Source: RGIG3002 sp964449325
GTDB lineage: Bacteria; Bacillota; Clostridia; Lachnospirales; Lachnospiraceae
Length of the DNA stretch: 64,000 bases
NCBI GenBank assembly: GCA_964449325.1
Contig: CAYUYJ010000011.1
Coordinates: forward strand, 1 to 64,000
Direction of reading: 5' to 3'
The translations under genes were made by a program, and so were the position numbers. This document shows positions 49,851-58,906 of this stretch, in pieces. Positions within the stretch are counted from its first letter, which is position 1; each line of letters starts with the position of its first letter. The notes beneath the pieces were generated by a model. It was not told where the DNA came from. It saw only the letters and a list, made by a program, of their open reading frames with translations, and searched no databases.

Positions 49851-50404
49851 TTGTCTGCCTTTCTTTGTATAAAAATATGTTTGTTCGTTTTGTATTTCTT
49901 TTCCTTTATCATCTCAAAACCGATATTTTCCAGATAAGAAAAATCTGTTTCTAAAGAGGCCTCTGTTACAATTAAGGATTCTTCTGTAATATACTTCATC
50001 CCGGCAAGTTTTTCAAGCACAACACGTTCTAAATCCTGATTGTATGGCGGGTCCATGAAAACCACATCCACTTCTTTTTCAAACACATTGTTCAGACCGC
50101 TTATCACGTCCTGTTTCATTACAACGGCTCTGTCCTCAAATTTTGTGAACTTCAGATTCGCCTGAATACATTGTATTGCTTCCGAATTGTTCTCAATAAA
50201 ATAGCTTTTTCTTCCGCCCCGGCTTAAAGCCTCAATACCGATACCGCCGCTGCCGCTGAACAAATCCAAGAATACACAATCGCTCATGTAGGTTTGAAGC
50301 ATATTAAACAGGGTTTCCTTAATACGGTCCGTAGTCGGTCTTGTTATGTTTCCGGCAGGCGTTTTTAAGGGAAGACTTCTTGCTGTTCCTGCGATTACTC
50401 TCAT
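49847..50404 (-). CDS. rsmD: 16S rRNA m2G966 methyltransferase RsmD
   Basis: This 185-residue methyltransferase modifies guanine 966 of 16S rRNA. It has MRVIAGTARSLPLKTPAGNITRPTTDRIKETLFNML at the start, the SAM-binding FLDLFSGSGGIGIEALSRG and catalytic DPPY in VVFMDPPYNQD. ATG 50404 opens a standard RsmD N-terminus, although the AAAGGA ribosome site lies a little far (about 11 bases). It overlaps coaD by four bases. Confidence 0.95.
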   Translation of the reverse strand: MRVIAGTARSLPLKTPAGNITRPTTDRIKETLFNMLQTYMSDCVFLDLFSGSGGIGIEALSRGGRKSYFIENNSEAIQCIQANLKFTKFEDRAVVMKQDVISGLNNVFEKEVDVVFMDPPYNQDLERVVLEKLAGMKYITEESLIVTEASLETDFSYLENIGFEMIKEKKYKTNKHIFIQRKADK

Positions 50405-50455
50405 GCAAATACTGTCCTTTCTTCTCAATCATATTACTATACAGATAGGGAAGGA

Positions 50456-52693
50456 TTAAAGCCGTAGCTTTGTTCCTTTTCCGTCACGTCTCATAAGCTT
50501 GATTCTGCTTACTTCCAGTGTTTTGTCTGAATAAACTAACGGCTCGTCCACACCGTTTTTCGTGAAACGAACACTTTCCACATAATCACCGGAGCCTAAC
50601 TTCATGCAACGCACTCCGATGGCACCTTTTTTCTTTTCCGGTATTTCGTCTGCGGAAAAACGTAAGAAATAGCCGTCTTTAGAGCGCAGAATGACATCTT
50701 TTAAGTTATCATAAACGGCAATGGACACTACCTCGTCCCCGTCTCCTAACTTCGTTGCCGCAACGGTACGTTTTGCTACATCAAATTCTCCGCCGTCTAC
50801 CACTTTGAACATGGATTGCTTGGTTCCGAATACAATCCGGTATAAATTCAAATACATCTGGCTTGTAACAAATATCATTTCCTCTTTTTCGGATTTAAAA
50901 TTACTTACGTTATCAATAGGAACACCCTTATCACGGAATTTTCCAAAAGGTAAGTCCGCAACCTTTACCGTATGAAGCTGTCCGATATTGGTAAAAATAC
51001 AGATACGACCGGTATTTTTACACTTAAATACATATTTATTTTCCGCATCTGCCGCTTCCTTATTCCTTTCATAAGTAGGAATATCCACGGTTTTTGCATA
51101 ACCAAAACGATCCATCAGGAACATGACTTCCATTTCTTCCTGCTTTTTCTCTTCGTATACGGCTTCTTCCCCGTTCTCAACCACGGTTTTTCGTTTGGTA
51201 CCAAATTCCTTTTTGATAGCATCCAGTTCATTCATAATGACCTGTGCCATGGAATCTCTTCTTGCCAAAATATCTTCATAACGATAAATGTTTGCCATCG
51301 TTTCTTCATGTTCTTTGATTAATGCTTCCAGTTCCAGACCGATTAATTTATATAAACGCATTTCCAAAATTGCATTTGCCTGTTTTTCGGTAAAACGAAG
51401 CTGCTCTGCCATGATTTTGGATTCCTTGGATTTAAATTTAATGCCGTCAGTAGTACCGTTTACAAGACAATCCTTTGCCATCGGTCTGTCTTTGGAACCG
51501 CGTAGAATTTCAATGACCAAATCAATGACGTTGCAGGCTTTAATTAATCCCTCCTGAATTTCCTTTCGCTCCAATTCTTTTTCCAGCAAAGTACTGTATT
51601 TTCTCTGGGCTGTTGCAAACTGAAAATCCACACTTTCCTTGATGATACGTTTCAATCCCATTGTTTCCGGTCTGCCGTTTGCAATGGCAAGCATATTAAC
51701 ACCGAAAGTATCCTCCAGACGGGTCTTTTTGTAGAGCATGTTTTTGAAATTTTCTACATCCGCATCCTTACGAAGTTCAATCACAATCCGAATGCCTTCT
51801 TTGGAGGATTGATTGGTAATATCTACAATATCCTGTGTTTTCTTTGTCTCGGCAAGTGCTGCCACATCCGACAAAAACTTGGAAATATTGGCACCAATCA
51901 TGGGATACGGAATTTCAGTAATGACAAGATTCGTTTTTCCGCCTTTTCCTTTCTCAATCTCCACCTTACCCCGTACCTTGATTTTACCGGTTCCGGTTTC
52001 GTAAATGGAAAGCAGCTCATCCTTGTTAATAACAATACCGCCGGTAGGAAAATCCGGTCCCTTTACAAACCGCATCAGTTCCTTTGTGGTAATGGCTTCA
52101 TTCATCATATACGCCTTGGTTGCATCAATGACCTCCGAAAGATTGTGAGGCGGAATACTGGTTGTCATTCCGACAGCAATACCTTCGGAACCGTTTACCA
52201 AAAGATTCGGAATTTTTACCGGAAGAACGCTTGGCTCCTTTTCCGTCTCATCAAAGTTTGGAATAAAATCCACCACGTCCTTATCTAAATCCGAAAGAAA
52301 TGCATCCTGTGTAATTTTCTGTAATCTCGCCTCGGTATAACGCATTGCCGCTGCACCGTCACCTTCGATGTTTCCGAAGTTACCGTGTCCGTCTATCAAG
52401 GGCAGTCCCTTTTTAAAATCCTGTGACATCACCACAAGCGCTTCATAAATGGAACTGTCTCCGTGGGGATGGTATTTACCCATCGTATCACCCACAATAC
52501 GGGCACTCTTTCTGTATGGTCTGTCATAACGAATACCCAGTTCGTGCATATCGTACAGCACTCTTCTTTGTACCGGCTTTAATCCGTCACGAACATCCGG
52601 TAATGCTCTTGCCACAATAACGCTCATGGCATAATCTATGTAGGATTTCTGCATGACCTCGGAATATTCCGTTTTAATAATTTTTTCTTCCAT
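50456..52693 (-). CDS. parC: Type IIA topoisomerase A subunit, ParC-like
   Basis: This 745-residue DNA-cleaving subunit has the breakage-reunion domain with YIDYAMSVIVARALPDVRDGLKPVQRRVLYDMHE and the quinolone region YRKSARIVGDTMGKYHPHGDSSIYEALV. The active-site Tyr is in AAMRYTEARL. The C-terminal domain (about residues 490-745) lacks a recognisable GyrA box (QRRGGKG); the equivalent place reads KFRDKGVPID. That favours topoisomerase IV, which decatenates chromosomes, over gyrase. The protein is also short for GyrA (about 820-850). ATG 52693 follows GAGG. The B subunit gene is directly upstream. Confidence 0.82.
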   Translation of the reverse strand: MEEKIIKTEYSEVMQKSYIDYAMSVIVARALPDVRDGLKPVQRRVLYDMHELGIRYDRPYRKSARIVGDTMGKYHPHGDSSIYEALVVMSQDFKKGLPLIDGHGNFGNIEGDGAAAMRYTEARLQKITQDAFLSDLDKDVVDFIPNFDETEKEPSVLPVKIPNLLVNGSEGIAVGMTTSIPPHNLSEVIDATKAYMMNEAITTKELMRFVKGPDFPTGGIVINKDELLSIYETGTGKIKVRGKVEIEKGKGGKTNLVITEIPYPMIGANISKFLSDVAALAETKKTQDIVDITNQSSKEGIRIVIELRKDADVENFKNMLYKKTRLEDTFGVNMLAIANGRPETMGLKRIIKESVDFQFATAQRKYSTLLEKELERKEIQEGLIKACNVIDLVIEILRGSKDRPMAKDCLVNGTTDGIKFKSKESKIMAEQLRFTEKQANAILEMRLYKLIGLELEALIKEHEETMANIYRYEDILARRDSMAQVIMNELDAIKKEFGTKRKTVVENGEEAVYEEKKQEEMEVMFLMDRFGYAKTVDIPTYERNKEAADAENKYVFKCKNTGRICIFTNIGQLHTVKVADLPFGKFRDKGVPIDNVSNFKSEKEEMIFVTSQMYLNLYRIVFGTKQSMFKVVDGGEFDVAKRTVAATKLGDGDEVVSIAVYDNLKDVILRSKDGYFLRFSADEIPEKKKGAIGVRCMKLGSGDYVESVRFTKNGVDEPLVYSDKTLEVSRIKLMRRDGKGTKLRL

Positions 52694-52732
52694 GTCTTTC
52701 CTCACTTCTATCCTGCTTTACGCGTTTTCTAT

Positions 52733-54655
52733 CTAGACATCTAATTCCGCGTCAGTGGCGTGGTCATAAATAAATGCTTTTCTTGGTGGTACTTCCGTTC
52801 CCATCAGCAATTCCGTTACTTCCGATGCCATTCTTGCATCCTCAATTTCTACCTGCTTCAAAATTCTTGTTTCCGGATTTAAGGTAGTCTCCCAAAGCTG
52901 CCCCGCATCCATTTCACCAAGGCCTTTATAGCGTTGCAGGGTGAAGGAACCTTTGTGGGTTTTCCTGTATTTTTCCAAGGCTTTATCATCATACAGATAT
53001 TCTTCTTTTCCCTTAGAGGGCATCGCCTTGTACAGAGGCGGCATGGCAAGATATACATGTCCTTCAAAAATCAGTTCCGGCATAAACCGGTAAAACAATG
53101 TCAAAAGCAGTGTGGAAATATGCGCACCATCCACATCCGCATCCGCCATAATAATAATTTTGTTATAACGCAGCTTAGTAATATCAAAATCGTTTCCGTA
53201 GCCTTCCGAAAAGCCACAGCCGAAAGCATTAATCATCGTTTTGATTTCCGCATTGGCAAGCACTTTATCAATACTTGCCTTCTCTACATTCAGAATTTTA
53301 CCACGAATCGGCAAAATCGCCTGAAACGCACGATTTCTTGCAGTTTTGGCGCTTCCGCCCGCAGAATCACCTTCTACAATGAAAATTTCGCACTTTGAAG
53401 CGTCTTTTGACTCGCAATTTGCAAGTTTTCCGTTAGAATCGAAGGAAAATTTCTGCTTTGTCAGCATATTGGTTTTGGCTTTTTCTTCGGTTTTGCGGAT
53501 TTTGGCTGCCTTTTCGGCACAGCCGATTACATTTTTTAAGGTTTCCAAATTCCGGTCGAAAAACCGTACTACTTCATCGCCGGTTACTTTTGCAACTGCC
53601 TTTGCGGCATCCTGATTGTCTAACTTTGTCTTGGTCTGTCCTTCAAAACGAGGGTCCGGATGCTTAATGGAAACTACCGCCGTCATACCGTTTCGTACAT
53701 CGGCACCGGTAAAGTTTACATCCTTTTCCTTCAAGATGTTCAGCTCTCTTGCATAGGTATTGATAATGTTGGTGAACATGGTTTTAAAGCCGGTCAGATG
53801 AGTTCCGCCCTCTGCATTGTAAATATTGTTACAAAAACCCAGTACATTTTCGTGAAATTCATTTACATACTGGAAAGCTACCTCTACAAAAACACCTTCG
53901 CTTTCTCCCTGATAATAGATAACATCATGAATGGTTTCTTTTGTTTTATTCATATCCTTGATGAAGCCGATGATTCCTTCCGGCTCATGAAATTCCAATA
54001 TTTCCGGCTCATCCTTACGCATATCTCGAAATACAATGGTAAGATTGGGGTTTAAATATGCCGTTTCATGAAGACGGCTTTTTACTTCATCCTCTTTGAA
54101 TCTTGTTTTATCAAAAATCGTATCATCCGGCAGAAAATTAATGCAGGTACCTGTCTCTTTTGTCTTTCCTACTACCGGCAGCAATCCGTTTTCCAGTTCA
54201 ATAATCGGATTCCCACGCTCGTATTTATCCTCGTAGATAAAGCCACCATTCTTGACCCGCACAGTCAATGCTGTGGAAAGCGCATTCACTACGGAAGATC
54301 CTACACCATGCAGACCACCGCTTGTTTTGTAAGCGGAATTATCGAATTTACCGCCTGCATGCAGCGTAGTAAAAACAAGACGTTCGGCGCTGATACCCTT
54401 TTCGTGCATACCTACCGGAATGCCTCGCCCGTTGTCTTCTATGGTTGCTGAACCGTCAGCCTCTAAGGTAACGGTAATTTTGCTGCAAAATCCGGCAAGA
54501 TGCTCATCCACCGCATTATCTACAATTTCATATATCAGATGGTTCAAGCCTTTGGTAGAAACGCTGCCGATATACATTCCCGGACGCTTTCTGACCGCCT
54601 CTAAGCCTTCTAAGACGGTAATGCTTGACGCATCATAAGTATTGGTATTTGCCAT
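52733..54655 (-). CDS. parE: Type IIA topoisomerase B subunit, ParE-like
   Basis: This 640-residue ATPase subunit has the GHKL ATP-binding motifs EIVDNAVDEHLAG, DNGRGIPVGMH and GGLHGVGSSVVNALS. The TOPRIM motifs are EGDSAGGSAKTAR, then ADVDGAHISTLLLTLFYR and IMADADVDGAH, with the Asp pair for Mg2+. It ends with the conserved PRKAFIYDHATDAELDV. It pairs with the A subunit gene 40 bases downstream. By sequence, GyrB and ParE are hard to tell apart; the ParE name follows from the partner. Start ATG 54655 follows GGAAGGGATTGAAGG. Confidence 0.82.
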   Translation of the reverse strand: MANTNTYDASSITVLEGLEAVRKRPGMYIGSVSTKGLNHLIYEIVDNAVDEHLAGFCSKITVTLEADGSATIEDNGRGIPVGMHEKGISAERLVFTTLHAGGKFDNSAYKTSGGLHGVGSSVVNALSTALTVRVKNGGFIYEDKYERGNPIIELENGLLPVVGKTKETGTCINFLPDDTIFDKTRFKEDEVKSRLHETAYLNPNLTIVFRDMRKDEPEILEFHEPEGIIGFIKDMNKTKETIHDVIYYQGESEGVFVEVAFQYVNEFHENVLGFCNNIYNAEGGTHLTGFKTMFTNIINTYARELNILKEKDVNFTGADVRNGMTAVVSIKHPDPRFEGQTKTKLDNQDAAKAVAKVTGDEVVRFFDRNLETLKNVIGCAEKAAKIRKTEEKAKTNMLTKQKFSFDSNGKLANCESKDASKCEIFIVEGDSAGGSAKTARNRAFQAILPIRGKILNVEKASIDKVLANAEIKTMINAFGCGFSEGYGNDFDITKLRYNKIIIMADADVDGAHISTLLLTLFYRFMPELIFEGHVYLAMPPLYKAMPSKGKEEYLYDDKALEKYRKTHKGSFTLQRYKGLGEMDAGQLWETTLNPETRILKQVEIEDARMASEVTELLMGTEVPPRKAFIYDHATDAELDV

Positions 54656-54826
54656 TTCCTTCAATCCCTTCCAGGTAATTCTGCCAAAGGGCAGACTTCA
54701 CCCAAATATACATTCTGATACTACCATATATTTTGTGGTTTGAAAAGAGAAAAATACTTGATATTGGGATTCGCTTTTTTTGTCGGCTCATGTATAATAA
54801 AGGAAAAAGTGAAAAGGAGACTGCCT

Positions 54827-55552
54827 ATGAAACTGATTTTTATTCGCCACGGAGACCCGAATTATGAACTGGACTGCCTGACCGAAAAAGGAAAACGGGA
54901 GGCTGCCGCGCTGGCAAAACGGGTAAAGACCTGGGATATTACACATATCTACTGCTCTCCTATGGGACGGGCACAGGAAACTGCTTCCTATTGTCTGAAA
55001 GAATTAAAACGGGATGATGCCACAACCTACGAATGGCTGCGGGAATTCCAGGCACCCATTATTCATCCTCAAAAAGGCAGAAAACATACACCATGGGATT
55101 TTATGCCTTCCTACTGGACTGCGGAACCGAAATTTTACGATAAGGACCATTGGTTTGAGGCACCGGTGCTGCAAGCTTCGGAAGTGGATATAAAAACCTA
55201 TTACAAGGAAGTTTGTGATGGTCTTGACGGAATTCTTGCAGAATATGGTTATTTTAGGGAAAATGGTTATTATCGGGTAAAAAAACATCCTGAAAAAGAA
55301 GATATTCTCGTCTTTTTCTGTCATTTAGGTGTAAGCTATGTCTGTATGTCACATTTACTCGGAATTTCTCCTTCTGTTATGTGGCAGAGCTTTTTTACAG
55401 CACCAACCTCGGTTACTGTTTTGGGAAGTGAAGAACGTATAGAAGGAGAAGCAGGATTTCGTTGTCAGGTGCTTGGGGATACGAAACATCTTGCTGCGGC
55501 AGGAGAACCGATTTCTTCCTCCGGCTATTTTACGGATGCGTTTCAATTCTAA
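54827..55552 (+). CDS. Histidine phosphatase superfamily protein
   Basis: This 241-residue phosphatase has the catalytic RHG motif in LIFIRHGDPNYELDCLTEKGKREA (residues 3-27), then the second region IYCSPMGRAQETASYCLKEL with Arg, and the FFCHLGVSYVCMSHLL segment with the second catalytic His. It hydrolyses a phosphomonoester; the substrate may be a sugar phosphate, and PgmB-type or SixA-like roles are possible. ATG 54827 follows GGAG. A plausible promoter, TTCGCT-N17-TATAAT, lies about 40 bases upstream. It is divergent from the topoisomerase genes. Confidence 0.85.
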   Translation: MKLIFIRHGDPNYELDCLTEKGKREAAALAKRVKTWDITHIYCSPMGRAQETASYCLKELKRDDATTYEWLREFQAPIIHPQKGRKHTPWDFMPSYWTAEPKFYDKDHWFEAPVLQASEVDIKTYYKEVCDGLDGILAEYGYFRENGYYRVKKHPEKEDILVFFCHLGVSYVCMSHLLGISPSVMWQSFFTAPTSVTVLGSEERIEGEAGFRCQVLGDTKHLAAAGEPISSSGYFTDAFQF

Positions 55553-55589
55553 AGCATTGTTGCAGTATCCTGACTCATTCCGGCTATAT

Positions 55590-55633
55590 AAAATGCCGTC
55601 ACTTGACTGTTTCTTTACAAGTGACGGCATTTT
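55590..55633. terminator. Bidirectional terminator after the histidine phosphatase and before leuD
   Basis: AAAATGCCGTCACTTG (55590-55605) and CAAGTGACGGCATTTT (55618-55633) pair perfectly over 16 bases, with A/T runs on both ends. It serves the two converging genes. Confidence 0.9.
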
Positions 55634-55689
55634 GCCTGTCTGATATCTGTTTATAAAACATTTTTTAAGACTGCAATCCAAAGGAAATG

Positions 55690-56178
55690 TTATTTCTGAT
55701 TAATATAGTTTACGAGTCCTTCTGCTGCAATAATTTTCTGCATAAACTCCGGAAATGCCTGTCCTTTAAAGGTTGTTCCCTTAGTTACATTTGTAATCAC
55801 ACCGGAATCGAAATCTACTTCCACTTCATCTCCCGCTTCAATTCCTTTGGAAGCCTCCGGACATTCGATAATCGGCAGTCCGATATTAATGGCATTGCGA
55901 TAAAAAATTCTTGCAAAAGTTTCCGCAATAACACAACTTACACCCGCAGCCTTAATAGCGATTGGTGCATGCTCTCTGGAGGAACCGCAGCCAAAGTTTT
56001 TGTCGGCAACGATGATATCTCCCTTCTTTACGTTTTTGATGAAATCCTTATCAATATCCTCCATACAGTGTTGTGCTAACTCCGCAGGGTCAGAGGAATT
56101 CAAATATCTTGCCGGAATAATTACATCCGTATCTACATTATCACCATATTTAAAAACAGTACCGTTTGCTTTTTTCAT
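55690..56178 (-). CDS. leuD: 3-isopropylmalate dehydratase small subunit
   Basis: This 162-residue swivel-domain subunit of isopropylmalate isomerase works in leucine synthesis. The motif YGDNVDTDVIIPARYLNSSDP (residues 11-31) and GCGSSREHAPIAIKAAGVSCVIAETFARIFYRNAINIGLPI are fully family-typical. ATG 56178 is chosen because the product then begins like HacB-type small subunits; the AAAGGA ribosome site is somewhat far (12 bases), and an alternative TTG start at 56199 exists. It follows leuC on the same strand with a 36-base gap and ends before a strong terminator. Confidence 0.93.
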   Translation of the reverse strand: MKKANGTVFKYGDNVDTDVIIPARYLNSSDPAELAQHCMEDIDKDFIKNVKKGDIIVADKNFGCGSSREHAPIAIKAAGVSCVIAETFARIFYRNAINIGLPIIECPEASKGIEAGDEVEVDFDSGVITNVTKGTTFKGQAFPEFMQKIIAAEGLVNYINQK

Positions 56179-56214
56179 AATTGTCGTATTCCTTTCCAAA
56201 TGAAGTTTTTCTAT

Positions 56215-57480
56215 TTACATAATCTCTTCCGGACCGGAAATTTTTCCGGTTACGGCACTTGCTGCTGCAACAGCAGGGCTTGCCAGATAAATTTCGGAAT
56301 CGATATGTCCCATACGTCCTACAAAGTTACGGTTTGTGGTAGATACGCAGCGTTCTCCTTCTGCAAGAATACCCATATAACCGCCAAGGCAGGGACCACA
56401 GGTCGGTGTACTTACTACGGCACCGGCTTCAATAAAGGTCTTTATCAAGCCTTCCTCCATTGCCTGCATATAAATTGCCTGTGTTGCCGGAATGACAATG
56501 CAACGCATTCCCTTCTTTACATGTTTCCCCTGTAAAACCTCAGCAGCAATACGCAAATCATCCAGTCTGCCGTTGGTACAGGAACCGATAACTACCTGGT
56601 CAATCGTAATCTCTTCCTTAATTTCGCTTAAGGTTTTTGTATTTTCCGGCAAATGCGGGAATGCTACCGTTGATTCCAAGGTACTTAAATCAATCGTATA
56701 TTCCGCATCATAAACTGCATCTTCATCTGCTTCATAAATGGTATAGCTTCTCTTGGAATGTTCCTTCATATAGCTTTCAGCAACATCATCTACCGGGAAA
56801 ATACCGTTCTTTCCACCTGCTTCAATTGCCATATTGGCAATCGTAAAACGATCGTCCATAGAAAGATTTTTGATTCCCTCTCCTACGAACTCCATCGATT
56901 TGTACAGGGCACCGTCTACACCAATCATACCGATAATATGTAAAATCACATCTTTTCCGCTGACCCATTTAGCAGGTTTTCCGATTAAGTTAAATTTAAT
57001 GGCACCGGGAACCTTAAACCATGCTTTTCCTGTTGCCATTCCGGCAGCCATATCCGTACTTCCCACACCGGTAGAAAATGCGCCTAAAGCACCGTAGGTA
57101 CAAGTATGAGAATCGGCACCGATAATTACATCTCCTGCAACGGTTAATCCTTTTTCGGGAAGCAGCGCATGCTCAATTCCCATTTCACCTACTTCAAAAT
57201 AGTTAGTAATCTCATTTCTTTTTGCAAATTCACGTACACACTTACAATGCTCTGCGGATTTAATATCTTTATTCGGAACAAAATGGTCAGGTACAAGGGC
57301 AATTTTATCTTTGTCAAATACACCGTTTACCTTCATTTTATCCATTTCCTTAATTGCAACCGGACTGGTAATATCATTGCCCAGCACTAAGTCCAAATCC
57401 GCCTCAATTAACTGACCGGCTTCCACTTTGTCAAGTCCTGCATGAGCCGCTAAAATCTTCTGCGTCATTGTCATTCCCAT
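56215..57480 (-). CDS. leuC: 3-isopropylmalate dehydratase large subunit
   Basis: This 421-residue aconitase-family subunit of the archaeal/HacA-like LeuC type has 4Fe-4S ligands Cys in IGSCTNGRLDDL and the pair TPTCGPCLGGYMG. The substrate and cluster region GADSHTCTYGALGAFSTGVGSTDMA is complete. It interconverts 2- and 3-isopropylmalate with LeuD. The gene starts at ATG 57480 behind TTGGAGG (10-base spacing). A promoter, TTGAGG-N17-TACTAT, lies about 105 bases upstream, across from a divergent LysR gene. Confidence 0.96.
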   Translation of the reverse strand: MGMTMTQKILAAHAGLDKVEAGQLIEADLDLVLGNDITSPVAIKEMDKMKVNGVFDKDKIALVPDHFVPNKDIKSAEHCKCVREFAKRNEITNYFEVGEMGIEHALLPEKGLTVAGDVIIGADSHTCTYGALGAFSTGVGSTDMAAGMATGKAWFKVPGAIKFNLIGKPAKWVSGKDVILHIIGMIGVDGALYKSMEFVGEGIKNLSMDDRFTIANMAIEAGGKNGIFPVDDVAESYMKEHSKRSYTIYEADEDAVYDAEYTIDLSTLESTVAFPHLPENTKTLSEIKEEITIDQVVIGSCTNGRLDDLRIAAEVLQGKHVKKGMRCIVIPATQAIYMQAMEEGLIKTFIEAGAVVSTPTCGPCLGGYMGILAEGERCVSTTNRNFVGRMGHIDSEIYLASPAVAAASAVTGKISGPEEIM

Positions 57481-57590
57481 TTTCTTATTCCTCCAATTTT
57501 TTCTGTAATTCTGCGAAAATAAACAGTTTTACGCTCTTCAATATCCTTGTAAAACCAAACGCCCACGTCGTTTTTTCCGCTTCTTGAATC

Positions 57591-57619
57591 ATAGTAGCAT
57601 AAAAAGAAACATTCCTCAA
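57591..57619 (-). promoter_or_regulatory. Promoter of leuCD
   Basis: On the minus strand TTGAGG (57619-57614) and TACTAT (57596-57591) are 17 bases apart. The leader of about 105 bases to leuC shows no clear T-box or leucine-rich leader peptide. Confidence 0.65.
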
Positions 57620-57629
57620 ATACATATTA

Positions 57630-57678
57630 TTCATATTTTCTATAATTTGAAGTTATGTTCTGAATATGATAATATGAA
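57630..57678 (+). promoter_or_regulatory. LysR promoter region with an inverted half-site pair
   Basis: TTGAAG (57647-57652) and TAATAT (57670-57675), 17 bases apart, form a candidate promoter. TTCATATT (57630-57637) and AATATGAA (57671-57678) are inverted arms, plausible LysR-family binding half-sites near both promoters. Confidence 0.5.
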
Positions 57679-57744
57679 ATATATAGCTATAGTAAGTCCT
57701 CATTACAGACTCTATAAATCATCTTATGAAAGGAACTGTCATTT

Positions 57745-58671
57745 ATGGATAATCATTTAAATCTTTACTATATTTTTTATACTGCTGCAAGACACCAGAA
57801 CATTTCTCTTGCAGCAAAGGAGCTTTTTATCAGTCAGCCTGCCGTCAGCAAATCCATTTCCAAGCTGGAGGAAAGCTTAGATACAAAGCTTTTTGTCCGT
57901 AATTCAAAAGGGGTTCGTCTGACACCTAACGGGGAACTGCTGTACCGACAGGCAGAAGCTGCTTTTCACGCTTTAAAATCCGGTGAAGAACAATTGAGCC
58001 GTAGAAAAGAACTGGGGATAGGTCAGCTTTCCATCGGTGTCAGCAATACATTATGTAAATATGTACTGCTTCCTTACTTAAAGGAATTTATTAAAGCTAA
58101 TCCTCATATCCGAATTTCCATTGAATGTCAATCCAGCTTTCACACCATTGATGCATTGAAAAACGGTTCCGTGGACATCGGATTAATCGGCGAACCAAGC
58201 GCTAACGGCATCCATACGGATATTTCGTTTTATCCGGTAACGGAAATTCAGGATGGTTTTGTAACCACCGAAAGTTATCTGGAAAATTTAAAGAAACGTG
58301 TTTTGGAAAAACCGGAGGATTCCTCAAAACTTCTCTCCCATGCCACACTCATGCTGTTAGATAAAGATAATCTGACCAGACAGTACATGGATACCTACCT
58401 GAATAACTATGGTTTTTTGGACGTACAGACCATTGAAGTTTCTTCCATGGATTTGCTGATTGATTTTGTAAAAATTGACCTTGGCATTGCCTGTGTCATT
58501 GAAGACTTTGTAAAAAAAGAATTGGAAGACGGTACACTGCGCCGCTTTTCCATGCCCTTTACCATCCCAAAAAGAAAAATAGGATTCGCCTGCTTAAAGC
58601 AGACAAATCCTTCTTCCTGTGTGGATGAATTTATACAATTCTTTCAAAAAGAACAATTTTGCTTCTTTTAA
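57745..58671 (+). CDS. LysR family transcriptional regulator of leuCD (predicted)
   Basis: This 308-residue regulator has an N-terminal winged helix-turn-helix (residues 1-60): LYYIFYTAARHQNISLAAKELFISQPAVSKSISKLEESL, then LFVRNSKGVRLTPNGELL. The C-terminal type 2 periplasmic-binding-fold effector domain includes GQLSIGVSNTLCKYVLLPYLKEFIK. It is divergent from leuC, so it probably activates or represses leucine synthesis in response to an intermediate such as isopropylmalate; this is inferred from position. ATG 57745 follows AAAGGA. Its stop overlaps the small membrane gene on the opposite strand by four bases. Confidence 0.88.
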   Translation: MDNHLNLYYIFYTAARHQNISLAAKELFISQPAVSKSISKLEESLDTKLFVRNSKGVRLTPNGELLYRQAEAAFHALKSGEEQLSRRKELGIGQLSIGVSNTLCKYVLLPYLKEFIKANPHIRISIECQSSFHTIDALKNGSVDIGLIGEPSANGIHTDISFYPVTEIQDGFVTTESYLENLKKRVLEKPEDSSKLLSHATLMLLDKDNLTRQYMDTYLNNYGFLDVQTIEVSSMDLLIDFVKIDLGIACVIEDFVKKELEDGTLRRFSMPFTIPKRKIGFACLKQTNPSSCVDEFIQFFQKEQFCFF

Positions 58672-58895
58672 AACCAGATATAAATACAAAACAGAATGAA
58701 CAGAAAAAACACAAGCAGGAAAATACCTCCCACTCCCAATGACAAAAGTAACGTACCACCCATCAGCTTGAAAGTCGCTTTTAAGGAAAGTGGCTCTTCA
58801 AGCTGCTTTTTTCCGGCAGGGGAAGCCTTCTTTTCTGTTTCCCTTTCCAACTCCGCTTCATAAATCTGTGTTAATTCATCCTTTTTTTCGTTCAT
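58668..58895 (-). CDS. Small single-helix membrane protein in the opp operon
   Basis: This 75-residue protein has a charged N-terminus (EKKDELTQIYEAELERETEKK), then a linker and one long hydrophobic helix (residues about 45-75, LLLSLGVGGIFLLVFFLFILFCIYIWF). ATG 58895 lies nine bases after AGGAG. It starts 11 bases after the oppF stop codon and is probably the last gene of the operon. I do not recognise it; a regulator or accessory of the permease is possible. Confidence 0.6.
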   Translation of the reverse strand: MNEKKDELTQIYEAELERETEKKASPAGKKQLEEPLSLKATFKLMGGTLLLSLGVGGIFLLVFFLFILFCIYIWF

Positions 58896-58906
58896 GCACA
58901 CGGCTC

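Noticed and set aside
54665..54739. Strong divergent promoter for the topoisomerase genes
   Set aside because: Only a TATATT-like -10 without a matching -35 was seen on the minus strand, so no promoter is claimed.
57481..57590. T-box or leucine leader peptide before leuC
   Set aside because: There is no T-box sequence, no run of Leu codons and no terminator stem in the roughly 105-base leader.
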